From positions 186,001 to 250,000 of the forward strand of contig JAGOAX010000005.1 of assembly GCA_017983695.1 (NCBI GenBank): a DNA stretch of 64,000 bases, read 5' to 3'. This DNA comes from Ferruginibacter sp. Lineage in GTDB: Bacteria > Bacteroidota > Bacteroidia > Chitinophagales > Chitinophagaceae. Numbering within the stretch: position 1 is the stretch's first letter; every line of letters begins with the position of its first letter. Position numbers and translations under genes: made by a program. Below are positions 7,944-15,060 of this stretch, one piece after another. A model generated the notes under the pieces. That model searched no databases, was not told the origin of the DNA, and worked only from the letters and a program-made list of their open reading frames with translations.

Positions 7944-10080
7944 ATCGAAAGGAATTTTTAAACCAAGGGCAAGATTATTGTTACAATTGGGCGACCAGTT
8001 AATTAAAAATGAAAATGTAGCTGTTCTTGAATTAGTAAAAAATTCTTACGATGCTGATGCCAGAAATGTTATTATAAGAATGACAAACGTTCATGATAAA
8101 AAATTTGGACGTATTGAAATTCTTGATGACGGCAGTGGAATGAATGATGATATTATACAGAACGCATGGCTTGAACCGGGAAGCGATTTTAAAGAAAATC
8201 AGTATAAAAATAAAGAACTATCAAAACTGTATAACAGATTGCCGATTGGAGAAAAAGGTATTGGCAGGTTTGGTGTACATAAGCTCGGTGAAAAAATTGA
8301 ATTAATAACAAGGCAAAAAGATAAAGACGAATTTACTGTTGACATAGATTGGAGAGAATTTGCAAAACACAAATATTTGGAAAAGGCAGAATTTGATGTT
8401 ACAGGAAGAAGTCCTCAGTATTTTTTAAGAGGCCGGCATGGCACAAAAATAGTTATTACAGAATTAAGGACAGAATGGGACAGGCGAATGGTAAGAGAAT
8501 TATACAAGGCACTTTTTACACTTTCTTCTCCATTTAAAACCGTTGACCACTTTACTATAAAATTTGAAACAGATAAGCCGGAATGGATAGAAGATTTAAT
8601 TGACTGGAACGAAGTAAAAGATTTCTCCTTATACTATTTTAAAGTAAAAATTAAAGGCACAGAAATAACTGAATTTATATACAGATTTACTCCTTGGGAA
8701 GAAATGGATAAAATTGCCCCAAAAGAAATTACAGTTCAAGATCAATTTATTCAGGATAATCAAACCATAGAAGTCCCCTCACAAGAAAATAAAAAAGAAA
8801 AAATAATTATTAACCTGGACAAGTATAATATAGGGGAAGTTGATTTTGAAGGATACATATTTGACAGAGACCTTAAAGTCCTTAATCTAATTGAAGACCA
8901 AAAAGTAAGGCAGGTAAAAAAATATTTAGATGAAAATGGTGGTATTAGGGTTTACAGAGACAATCTTAGAATTAACGAATATGGAGAAAAAAGCAATGAT
9001 TGGTTAAGTCTTGATTTGAGAAGAGTGAATGTTCCAGCTAAAAGAATAAGCAATAATATTATCCTCTCAGTAATTAATCTTAAAAGAGAAGACAGTTCAA
9101 GTTTAGTAGAAAAAACAAATAGAGAGGGATTTGTTGAAAATGAAGCATACAATGATTTCAAAGCGGCAATATTATATGTAATAGGATTAGTTGAAAAACT
9201 AAGGCAAGTTGATAAAGCAGAATTGAGAGATAAATATAGTCCGACTGAACAGGAGGAACCTGTTTTGCATTTAACCAATGAACTGAAACTGTATATAGAA
9301 AAAAATATAAAAGAAGAACCAGTTAGAGAAAAGGTAAAAAATTATATTGATGATATTGAAAGAGATTACAATGAGATTAATGAAATATTATTGACTAGTG
9401 CAGGTGCTGGCCTAACCCTTGGTGTTGGAATTCATGAAGTTGAAAAACTAGTTAAAGAATTAGTTTTAACGGCAAAGAATGAAAAGACTACAGGGAAAGT
9501 AAACGATTTAATCAAAGACATACAAACGACAGTAAATAATTATTTATCGCTATTAAAACAGAATGACAAAGATGTATTTGAAATAAAAAATTTAATAGAA
9601 AGTGCTCTGCAAAATGTTGAATATAGAATGAAGGTGCACGGCGTTGAAGTGATTAGAGCTTTTGAAAACTATCCTTCAAATCCAAAACTAGAATGTTCGA
9701 GAAGATTCTTCTTAAGTGGCATGTTGAATTTATTTGATAACTCTATTTACTGGTTAGAAAAGAAAGCAAAGGGCTTGAGAAAAATTAATAGCTCTTTTAG
9801 TAAGAAAATTTATATCAATATTGTTAAAGAAAAGGACGATAGAATAAGTGTGTTAATTGCAGATAACGGTAACGGCTTCTCCTTACCAACATCAAAAATT
9901 GTAAAACCATTTATTACCGCAAAAGACGAAGGCATGGGATTAGGGTTACATATAACTAATCAGATTATGAAAGTGCTTGAGGGCAATTTAATATTTCCAG
10001 AAAAAGGTGATTATGAGTTACCTGAGGATTTTGCCAATGGAGCGGTTATCGTTTTTCAATTTAAAACGTTTAATTCATGA
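7933..10080 (+). CDS. Dual GHKL ATPase: N-terminal MutL/Hsp90-like plus C-terminal histidine-kinase-like
   Basis: A 715-residue soluble protein with two separate GHKL ATP-binding domains. The N-terminal one has N-box ELVKNSYDADA (Asn37), G1 DDGSGM (Asp65/66-Gly67) and G2 GEKGIGRFG (106-114), as in MutL, Hsp90 and MORC proteins. The C-terminal one has N-box LFDNS (Asn603), G1 DNGNGF (Asp644) and G2 EGMGLGL (666-672), as in histidine kinases. Before it, GVGIHEVEKL places His501 in an H-box-like position, preceded by a helical region (about 430-490). The 11-bp overlap with the methyltransferase gene and the 4-bp overlap with the receiver-like gene indicate one coupled operon. No membrane segment or known sensor domain is seen, so any signal is cytoplasmic. 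It may be a kinase, a conformational clamp on DNA, or both; function is inferred. Confidence 0.85.
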   Translation: MEYKSKGIFKPRARLLLQLGDQLIKNENVAVLELVKNSYDADARNVIIRMTNVHDKKFGRIEILDDGSGMNDDIIQNAWLEPGSDFKENQYKNKELSKLYNRLPIGEKGIGRFGVHKLGEKIELITRQKDKDEFTVDIDWREFAKHKYLEKAEFDVTGRSPQYFLRGRHGTKIVITELRTEWDRRMVRELYKALFTLSSPFKTVDHFTIKFETDKPEWIEDLIDWNEVKDFSLYYFKVKIKGTEITEFIYRFTPWEEMDKIAPKEITVQDQFIQDNQTIEVPSQENKKEKIIINLDKYNIGEVDFEGYIFDRDLKVLNLIEDQKVRQVKKYLDENGGIRVYRDNLRINEYGEKSNDWLSLDLRRVNVPAKRISNNIILSVINLKREDSSSLVEKTNREGFVENEAYNDFKAAILYVIGLVEKLRQVDKAELRDKYSPTEQEEPVLHLTNELKLYIEKNIKEEPVREKVKNYIDDIERDYNEINEILLTSAGAGLTLGVGIHEVEKLVKELVLTAKNEKTTGKVNDLIKDIQTTVNNYLSLLKQNDKDVFEIKNLIESALQNVEYRMKVHGVEVIRAFENYPSNPKLECSRRFFLSGMLNLFDNSIYWLEKKAKGLRKINSSFSKKIYINIVKEKDDRISVLIADNGNGFSLPTSKIVKPFITAKDEGMGLGLHITNQIMKVLEGNLIFPEKGDYELPEDFANGAVIVFQFKTFNS

Positions 10081-11357
10081 TTTTACCTAACAATGGGAAA
10101 GTTGTAATTGTTGACGATGTCTACGCTGATGTTAAACATCTTATTTTGGCATTAACGAAAGAAAGAATGCCTTTCCTCTTTTTTCAAGATGTAGGTGGGG
10201 ATGACTTACCACCAAACGGTAGCCCAATTGAAAATATAAGATTGGTGTTTTTGGATTTGGACTTAGGTGTGGGGGGAATTGGTGAAATGGAAATGATAAG
10301 GGTTGTGCAAGGAAGGTTAGTTAGAATTTTGAAGAAAAATACGCCATATGTTTTAGTGATTTGGAGTAATCACGAAGAAAAATTATCAAAGACTTTACTT
10401 AATGAATTTGAAGGAGATTTTAAAGATTATAAACCGATTGCCCATTGTAGCTTGGATAAATCAATAATAAAAAGTACTGATTCAAAAAAAGTTGTTGAAA
10501 CTATAAGAGAATCCCTTAAGGATTGTTTGAAACAGTTTCAGTCATTTAATGCTTTTTTGCTTTGGGAATCTTTAGTAACACAATCTAGCGGAGAAATAGT
10601 GGATGGCTTTACCAAAATATTTGATTTTGATGCAAGTTGGGATAATAACATAAAAGGATTTTTTTATAGATTGGCAAAAGCAAATGTTGGAGTTCCAAAA
10701 GTTTACGAGATTTCTAATGAAAAAAAACTACAGCTAGCTTTAGAAACAATTAATTCAGCGTTAATTGATTCTATAGAAAAAAATATCAAGGCAGCTGCCA
10801 ATACTTTGCCACTAAATATAAAAGAGGAAAACACGACCATAAGCTCTAAAAACCTTGTTGATATAAACACAAAACTTCATTTGCTTTTTTCTAAACATCT
10901 TGACCATTTTGAGCCGGGTAATATTTACTTTCCTCCTTTGGCTGATGACATTATGGTTGCTGAAGTTATCAAAGCCACATTTGATAAAAAATATGTTGAA
11001 GAAATTATTAAAACTAAACCACAAACAATTAAAATTGATATAACCCCTATTTGCGATTATTCTCAAGACAAAGGTTATACAAGGCTTTTATCGGGAATTT
11101 TAGTTGAGGGAAAATATAAAGAGTTTAAAAAATCAAGTACACAAATTTATGTTTACGATTTGTGTCCAGTTATGGATATTTTTGGAAATAATTATTACAT
11201 GATTTTTGATTTCCGGTATTTCAAATCCTTAAAAAAGGAAATAATAGAATCACTTTTTCAAAAACCATATTGTAAAATAAGAGCTCAATTGCTTGCTGAT
11301 GTGCAATCAGGTTTATCAAATCATATAAACAGACCAGGCATTGTTAATGTAGTATAA
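10077..11357 (+). CDS. Receiver-like partner protein with a large unknown C-terminal domain
   Basis: A 426-residue protein whose first about 140 residues look like a response-regulator receiver domain. An acidic pair lies after strand 1 (VVIVDDVYAD, Asp13/Asp14), a strand ending in Asp60 (RLVFLDLDL) is in the phospho-acceptor position, a strand with Ser (YVLVIWSN) sits where the conserved Ser/Thr lies, and a Lys follows a later strand (PIAHCSLDKS). Residues about 150-426 match no output domain I know; no helix-turn-helix is visible. It overlaps the dual-GHKL gene by 4 bp, so the pair resembles a kinase/receiver set embedded in a methyltransferase operon. The coding sequence is strikingly AT-rich compared with the flanks, suggesting transfer. 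Its output, possibly a nuclease or effector function, is unknown. Confidence 0.75.
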   Translation: MILPNNGKVVIVDDVYADVKHLILALTKERMPFLFFQDVGGDDLPPNGSPIENIRLVFLDLDLGVGGIGEMEMIRVVQGRLVRILKKNTPYVLVIWSNHEEKLSKTLLNEFEGDFKDYKPIAHCSLDKSIIKSTDSKKVVETIRESLKDCLKQFQSFNAFLLWESLVTQSSGEIVDGFTKIFDFDASWDNNIKGFFYRLAKANVGVPKVYEISNEKKLQLALETINSALIDSIEKNIKAAANTLPLNIKEENTTISSKNLVDINTKLHLLFSKHLDHFEPGNIYFPPLADDIMVAEVIKATFDKKYVEEIIKTKPQTIKIDITPICDYSQDKGYTRLLSGILVEGKYKEFKKSSTQIYVYDLCPVMDIFGNNYYMIFDFRYFKSLKKEIIESLFQKPYCKIRAQLLADVQSGLSNHINRPGIVNVV

Positions 11358-11410
11358 CTTCTAATTATTATATTTAGAACGGTTAAAAAATTTCAATATT
11401 AGACCTTGTA

Positions 11411-12964
11411 CTAACTTTTAATACTCGCCACCGGCCTTCCTTTCAACCCTTCATCTACCAAATAAGCTATAAATTTTGCAATAGGTTCTATATTTAAATT
11501 AACGCTTGCCGCTTCCAAAGCTTCCATATATGTTTTACGTTCTTCAACAGGTATTACCGTCCATGGGTAGCCGCCAGAAGCTAACATAACATTCATTAAA
11601 AATCTGCCCATCCTGCCATTACCATCCATATAGGGATGTATATAAACAAAAACAAAATGGCCAAGAACCGCCCTCACTGAAGTTTCCGGTTCGTTTTCTA
11701 AAAGTTCAAACAATGCAGGCATTGCATCACGTACTGCTTCATTATTTAAAGGGGTATGCATAGAATTACTGATATACACCTGTTGATTTCTGTAACCGGC
11801 AAGGTCAGATGCTTTTATAATGCCTGCTGTTACACTGGGTGCAAATAATTCTCTATACCAATCTCCATGTGCTGCATCTGCAATTACTCCGGCATTTTTA
11901 CCATTTAATATACCAACAATACTTTCTCTTACTTTTTGAGTAGCCTGCCAGTAACCTCTTGCTGCCATCGCATCTTTTTGCTTTTTGTCTTCATTATTAT
12001 TCTTACTATCCCATGCGCCACTTCTTACGTTTTCTATAAGTTCTGGCGTAACCTTGTACCGCTCTATAGACAATGAATGATATGCATCGGTAACATAAAT
12101 TTCTTCTACCCTTTTCATATATCCCTCCTGATCTGATGGCAGGCCCGGTGCTTTTGGAAAATACTGTATTACAATATCCCTCATTTGGTGCCACATCAAT
12201 TTTATCCTGTTTACATAAGGCGATTTTTCTTTGCCTGATAATGCCATCGGGCTGGGGTTTTCAAACGGATCGCTTTCTCTTACTGCGTAACCGGCTGCCT
12301 GCATTGTTTTTAAAATTTCATCTGCTATTTTATTATTGCCGATATTTCTAAATGCCCCAGCAAGCCTTCCTGCAATTGTGGTATGTCCGCCATCTAAAAG
12401 CAGTGCCAGTATTTCGGATGCATCCCCAATCATAGCCAGGCATGTTCTTACTTCTATTGGATTGCTTTTAAAAATAGTTGGCGTACAATATACAATTGCC
12501 GATGCCAGCGTCATTACCTGTATGCCTTCTATGTTTATAACGGAGGCTGATTTTGGAAGTGGAATTTGCCAGCTCCACAGCGATGTACCAAAAGGTAAAC
12601 TTGTAGGATGGTTTGTTCCCTTTGCTGTGCGTACTACCAATTGCTGCGGTACCGTCCAGTTACCTGAATGTATTTGCAGCGATTGTTCGGGTGAAATATA
12701 ATAGGCTTTACCATAACGGCTGGCTAAATATTGAGCACAAAAATGCCAGTAAGAAGCGTACCAGGATGTACTGTCTCCGGCCTGTTCGTTTGCCGGTGTT
12801 GTTATGTACCAGCCTTTGAGCACCTCTTTAATAAATCCGTTTTTCAACAAGCGTTCCCGGTGTACTCTGGCCAAAGTGGTTGACTTTATGGCTGTAATTC
12901 CTTTATCCTGAATTATTTTGAGCTGCTCCAGCGATGTTGCTAATTTTTGGCTTGGCGTTGCCAT
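11411..12964 (-). CDS. Fic-domain protein with N-terminal AbiEi-like winged-helix domain
   Basis: A 517-residue protein. The C-terminal half holds the Fic motif HPYMDGNGRMGR (about residues 442-453), with the catalytic His and the anion-binding GNGR of AMP-transferases that modify target proteins with ATP. Near residue 295 the sequence SLSIER stands where the inhibitory helix of class II Fic proteins carries (S/T)xxxE(G/N); the Ser and Glu are there, but Arg replaces Gly/Asn. Residues 1-130 (LKIIQDKGITAIKSTTLARVHRERLLKNGFIKEVLKGWYIT ... RYGKAYYISPEQSLQIHSG) resemble the AbiEi antitoxin/regulator family, a winged helix usually binding its own promoter. Four 24-bp direct repeats lie just upstream. 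It is convergent with the receiver-like gene, 53 bp away, and could be part of the same defence island. Confidence 0.88.
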   Translation of the reverse strand: MATPSQKLATSLEQLKIIQDKGITAIKSTTLARVHRERLLKNGFIKEVLKGWYITTPANEQAGDSTSWYASYWHFCAQYLASRYGKAYYISPEQSLQIHSGNWTVPQQLVVRTAKGTNHPTSLPFGTSLWSWQIPLPKSASVINIEGIQVMTLASAIVYCTPTIFKSNPIEVRTCLAMIGDASEILALLLDGGHTTIAGRLAGAFRNIGNNKIADEILKTMQAAGYAVRESDPFENPSPMALSGKEKSPYVNRIKLMWHQMRDIVIQYFPKAPGLPSDQEGYMKRVEEIYVTDAYHSLSIERYKVTPELIENVRSGAWDSKNNNEDKKQKDAMAARGYWQATQKVRESIVGILNGKNAGVIADAAHGDWYRELFAPSVTAGIIKASDLAGYRNQQVYISNSMHTPLNNEAVRDAMPALFELLENEPETSVRAVLGHFVFVYIHPYMDGNGRMGRFLMNVMLASGGYPWTVIPVEERKTYMEALEAASVNLNIEPIAKFIAYLVDEGLKGRPVASIKS

Positions 12965-12994
12965 ATTTTACTTTTTAAATATAAACAGTCTTTT

Positions 12995-13090
12995 GTACAA
13001 TTATAAGGTTATTGTGCTGTACAATTACCCGGTTATGGTGTTGTACGATTACCCGGTTATGATGCTGTACGATTACCTGATTATGATGCT
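12995..13090. repeat. Four tandem 24-bp repeats upstream of the Fic gene
   Basis: Exactly contiguous copies at 12995-13018, 13019-13042, 13043-13066 and 13067-13090, each beginning gtac(a/g)att and ending (a/t)(t/g)g(t/a)g(c/t)t-like; copies 3 and 4 differ at two positions. The array begins 30 bp upstream of the Fic start codon. Contains stop codons in the Fic direction, so it is not coding. A likely multi-site operator for the Fic protein's own winged-helix domain (inference). Confidence 0.85.
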
Positions 13091-13164
13091 AAATTAAAGT
13101 AATTTGCTGAATTTCAAGATATATAAAGGAAGATTTTGGCCTTACAAGTGAAAATATTCTTCCC

Positions 13165-13554
13165 TTACCCCTCATAAAACTCCACCGGCAACCCATCGGG
13201 GTCGGCAATAAACGTAAATTTTTTACCGGTAAATTCATCAATGCGGATGGGTTCGGCAATAATATTAAAGGGCTGTAATGCTGCAACAGTGGCTTCAATA
13301 TCAGTTACTGCAAAAGCCAGGTGGCGCAGGCCGCAGGCTTCGGGGCGGCTGGGGCGTGGCGGCGGATGAGGGAAGGAAAATAATTCAATTACATAATGGC
13401 CGTTGAGCGCCAGGTCGAGTTTATAAGAGTCTCTTTCCTTGCGGTACACTTCACGTATTACCTGCAGGCCGAGTACCATGGTGTAAAAATGTTTTGATGC
13501 GGCGTAGTTGCTGCAGATGATGGCGGTATGGTGGATGTTGTTTAGGTGGGGCAT
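13165..13554 (-). CDS. VOC-family (glyoxalase I/bleomycin-resistance-like) protein
   Basis: A 129-residue metalloprotein of the vicinal-oxygen-chelate fold: IHHTAIICSNYAASKHFYTMVLGLQVIREVYR gives the first beta-alpha-beta-beta-beta unit with a metal-binding His (HHTA), and LRHLAFAVTDIEATVAALQPFNI plus KFTFIADPDGLPVEFYEG gives the second, with the His of RHLAF and the Glu of VEFYE as further ligands. The layout matches the small GloA2-like branch; substrate is unspecified. The start at 13554 follows directly on the family alignment. It stands alone, between the Fic operator repeats and the repeat-filled gap. Confidence 0.88.
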   Translation of the reverse strand: MPHLNNIHHTAIICSNYAASKHFYTMVLGLQVIREVYRKERDSYKLDLALNGHYVIELFSFPHPPPRPSRPEACGLRHLAFAVTDIEATVAALQPFNIIAEPIRIDEFTGKKFTFIADPDGLPVEFYEG

Positions 13555-13641
13555 GGGATGATTTTAATTAAACTACTGTAGGTTTTAATAAAATGTTTTT
13601 TTATTGTTTTGAAGCATTCTAAAAGTTTGTCGTTTTTTATT

Positions 13642-13710
13642 TTTCTTTTTTGCTTCTCCAAAAAAGAAACAAAAAAGGAGCCCGGCAAAGGATTACATCC
13701 CCTTTGCCGG
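13642..13710. repeat. Two-hairpin element, copy 1
   Basis: Hairpin 1: 10-bp arms tttctttttt (13642-13651) and aaaaaagaaa (13660-13669) with loop gcttctcc. Then caaaaaaggagc, and hairpin 2: arms ccggcaaagg (13682-13691) and cctttgccgg (13701-13710) with 9-nt loop attacatcc. The CTCC of loop 1 can pair with the downstream GGAG. No gene overlaps it. Confidence 0.8.
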
Positions 13711-13715
13711 TGGGT

Positions 13716-13930
13716 TCCCTGATGAAGCTTTGGTACTACTGTATGCTCAACATTGGTTCCCTGGTGTGTAGTTTGCTACGGTTTTTGATTTAGTTAAACA
13801 GTTTTAAAGTTATAGCATAAAAAAATGTTCCTTGATGTTGCTTTGGTACTACTGTAAATTCAACTTTGGTTCCCTGATGTGTAATTTGCTACAGTCTACA
13901 ATTTAGCAGAACAGTTTTAAAGTTATTCAT
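13716..13930. repeat. Two neighbouring copies of a ~105-bp repeat
   Basis: About 13716-13820 and 13826-13930 share the order ccctgatg, ctttggtactactgta, ttggttccctg(a/g)tgtgta, tttgctac, then acagttttaaagttat. A third copy lies at about 14201-14304, and a fragment (ttccctgatgaataagcagctgctac) follows the second. I see no reading frame conserved across copies. Confidence 0.7.
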
Positions 13931-14030
13931 AAAAGGGGTTCCCTGATGAATAAGCAGCTGCTACCGAATGCGATGATAATAATTACCAATGCTGAAACTA
14001 CAGTAGTACAAATGACCGGGATAGCTGCAT

Positions 14031-14099
14031 GGCGGGAAAAGGTTGTGATTTTTCCCGCCTTGACTTTTTTGGTACTTTTTGTGTCAAGACAAAAAGTAC
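14031..14099. repeat. Two-hairpin element, inverted copy with different stems
   Basis: On the plus strand the order is reversed: hairpin 2 has arms ggcgggaaaa (14031-14040) and ttttcccgcc (14050-14059), and hairpin 1 has arms gtactttttgt (14072-14082) and acaaaaagtac (14089-14099) with loop gtcaag. The loop is a perfect complement of cttgac at 14059-14064. Read on the minus strand the hairpin-2 loop is atcacaacc, close to the attac(a/g)tcc loop of the other copies. Confidence 0.75.
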
Positions 14100-14131
14100 A
14101 TAAATGGTAACCGCTTTTAAGTTTTTTTATT

Positions 14132-14200
14132 TTTCTTTTTTGCTTCTCCAAAAAAGAAACAAAAAAAGAGCCCCGAAATCGATTACGTCCCGATTTCGGG
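14132..14200. repeat. Two-hairpin element, copy 2
   Basis: Hairpin 1 is identical to copy 1 (tttctttttt ... aaaaaagaaa). Hairpin 2 has arms cccgaaatcg (14172-14181) and cgatttcggg (14191-14200) around the loop attacgtcc. Relative to copy 1, four stem positions differ and all four are compensated on the opposite arm, while the loop is nearly unchanged. Confidence 0.8.
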
Positions 14201-14304
14201 TTTGTTCGCTGATTGGGCTTTAGTGCTACTGTAAACTCAACTATAGTTCCCTGATCTGAAATTTGCTACTGTCTACAATTAAGTAGAACATTTTTAAAAT
14301 GACC
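14201..14304. repeat. Third copy of the ~105-bp repeat
   Basis: Diverged copy following two-hairpin element copy 2: ctttagtgctactgta, actatagttccctgatctg, atttgctactgtctacaatt, agaacatttttaaaatg. In copies 1 and 3 the ~105-bp repeat directly follows a two-hairpin element, so the two may be parts of one larger repeat. Confidence 0.65.
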
Positions 14305-14320
14305 TTAAAAAGAGCGTAAA

Positions 14321-14352
14321 AAAAATCTCCTGTACAACTACAGGAGACTTTT
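14321..14352 (-). terminator. Terminator of the lipoprotein gene at 14373-14936
   Basis: Stem tctcctgta (14326-14334) with tacaggaga (14339-14347), 4-nt loop, flanked by A-run on one side and T-run on the other, so it can work in both directions. Confidence 0.8.
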
Positions 14353-14372
14353 TATTATAACTGCTTGAACAA

Positions 14373-14936
14373 TTATTTTTTTGGTGGTCCCAGGTGTTGA
14401 ATTTTTTCATCCAGCACTACAATTTTTCCATTTACAATTTTACAATCATCCACCACAGCCACAGAATCAACAACACCTTTTTTATCGGTCTGGTATTGCT
14501 TGTACCATAAGGTTACCCACTCTTCGCTTTTATCGGCAGCTATTACCGATTCCCAATCGCTCATTTTTATTGTAATGCTGCTGTAATTAGCCCGCTGCAT
14601 AGTAAAGCTGGCTTTAAGACTGTCTTTACTTAATTTAGCCTGGTAATAATCAAAGCCCAGTTCTACACTGTCGCCAAAGTCCTGTATGGCGGCATTCATA
14701 TCGCCGTCAATAAATCCTTTTAAAGATTTCATCACCATGGCAGCATGCTGTGGATTGCCGGGTTGCCAGTTTTTATAAGGCTTGTCCAGCGGAAAAGCCA
14801 TTTCGGGAATTTTAGCAGCATCCGATTTTGTTTCGAATGTTTTGGTGCTATCGCCGCCGGCTGCTGTACTTGTTCCAGCATCGTTACAGGCAGATACAGC
14901 TACCACCACAGCACAAATGATCAGAAATTTTTTCAT
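14373..14936 (-). CDS. Small periplasmic/outer-membrane lipoprotein, possibly NTF2-like
   Basis: A 187-residue lipoprotein with signal MKKFLIICAVVVAVSAC (lipobox Cys17), a linker of Ser/Thr/Ala, then a domain of about 150 residues (HAAMVMKSLKGFIDGDMNAAIQDFGDSVELGFDYYQAKLSKDSLKASFTMQRANYSSITIKMSDWESVIAADKSEEWVTLWYKQYQTDKKGVVDSVAVVDDCKIVNGKIVVLDEKIQHL). Helices followed by curved strands with a closing WVTLWY...DDCKIVNGKIV pattern resemble the SnoaL/NTF2-like fold, but no catalytic residue can be named. It lies downstream of and on the same strand as the mutase cluster, 124 bp from it, and has its own terminator. Confidence 0.75.
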   Translation of the reverse strand: MKKFLIICAVVVAVSACNDAGTSTAAGGDSTKTFETKSDAAKIPEMAFPLDKPYKNWQPGNPQHAAMVMKSLKGFIDGDMNAAIQDFGDSVELGFDYYQAKLSKDSLKASFTMQRANYSSITIKMSDWESVIAADKSEEWVTLWYKQYQTDKKGVVDSVAVVDDCKIVNGKIVVLDEKIQHLGPPKK

Positions 14937-15060
14937 GTAAAAAGGTTTTAGTTTGTAAAAAATGATTAAAGGAAGGCAGCTCCCTTTTGGAAGCAGGCGT
15001 ATAAGATACCCACTTAAGCTGTAAAATGCAAGTGTTGCAGAAAATTAAAAAAATGATTTT

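Noticed and set aside
12136..12819. Three open plus-strand frames opposite the Fic gene
   Set aside because: They are shadows of the Fic coding frame with Cys/Leu-rich translations and no motifs.
12995..13090. 24-bp direct repeats as a CRISPR array
   Set aside because: The copies are contiguous without spacers and no cas gene is near.
13927..14151. 74-residue minus-strand frame in the repeat region
   Set aside because: It runs through the two-hairpin elements and repeat copies; no family-like features and its sequence changes with each repeat copy.
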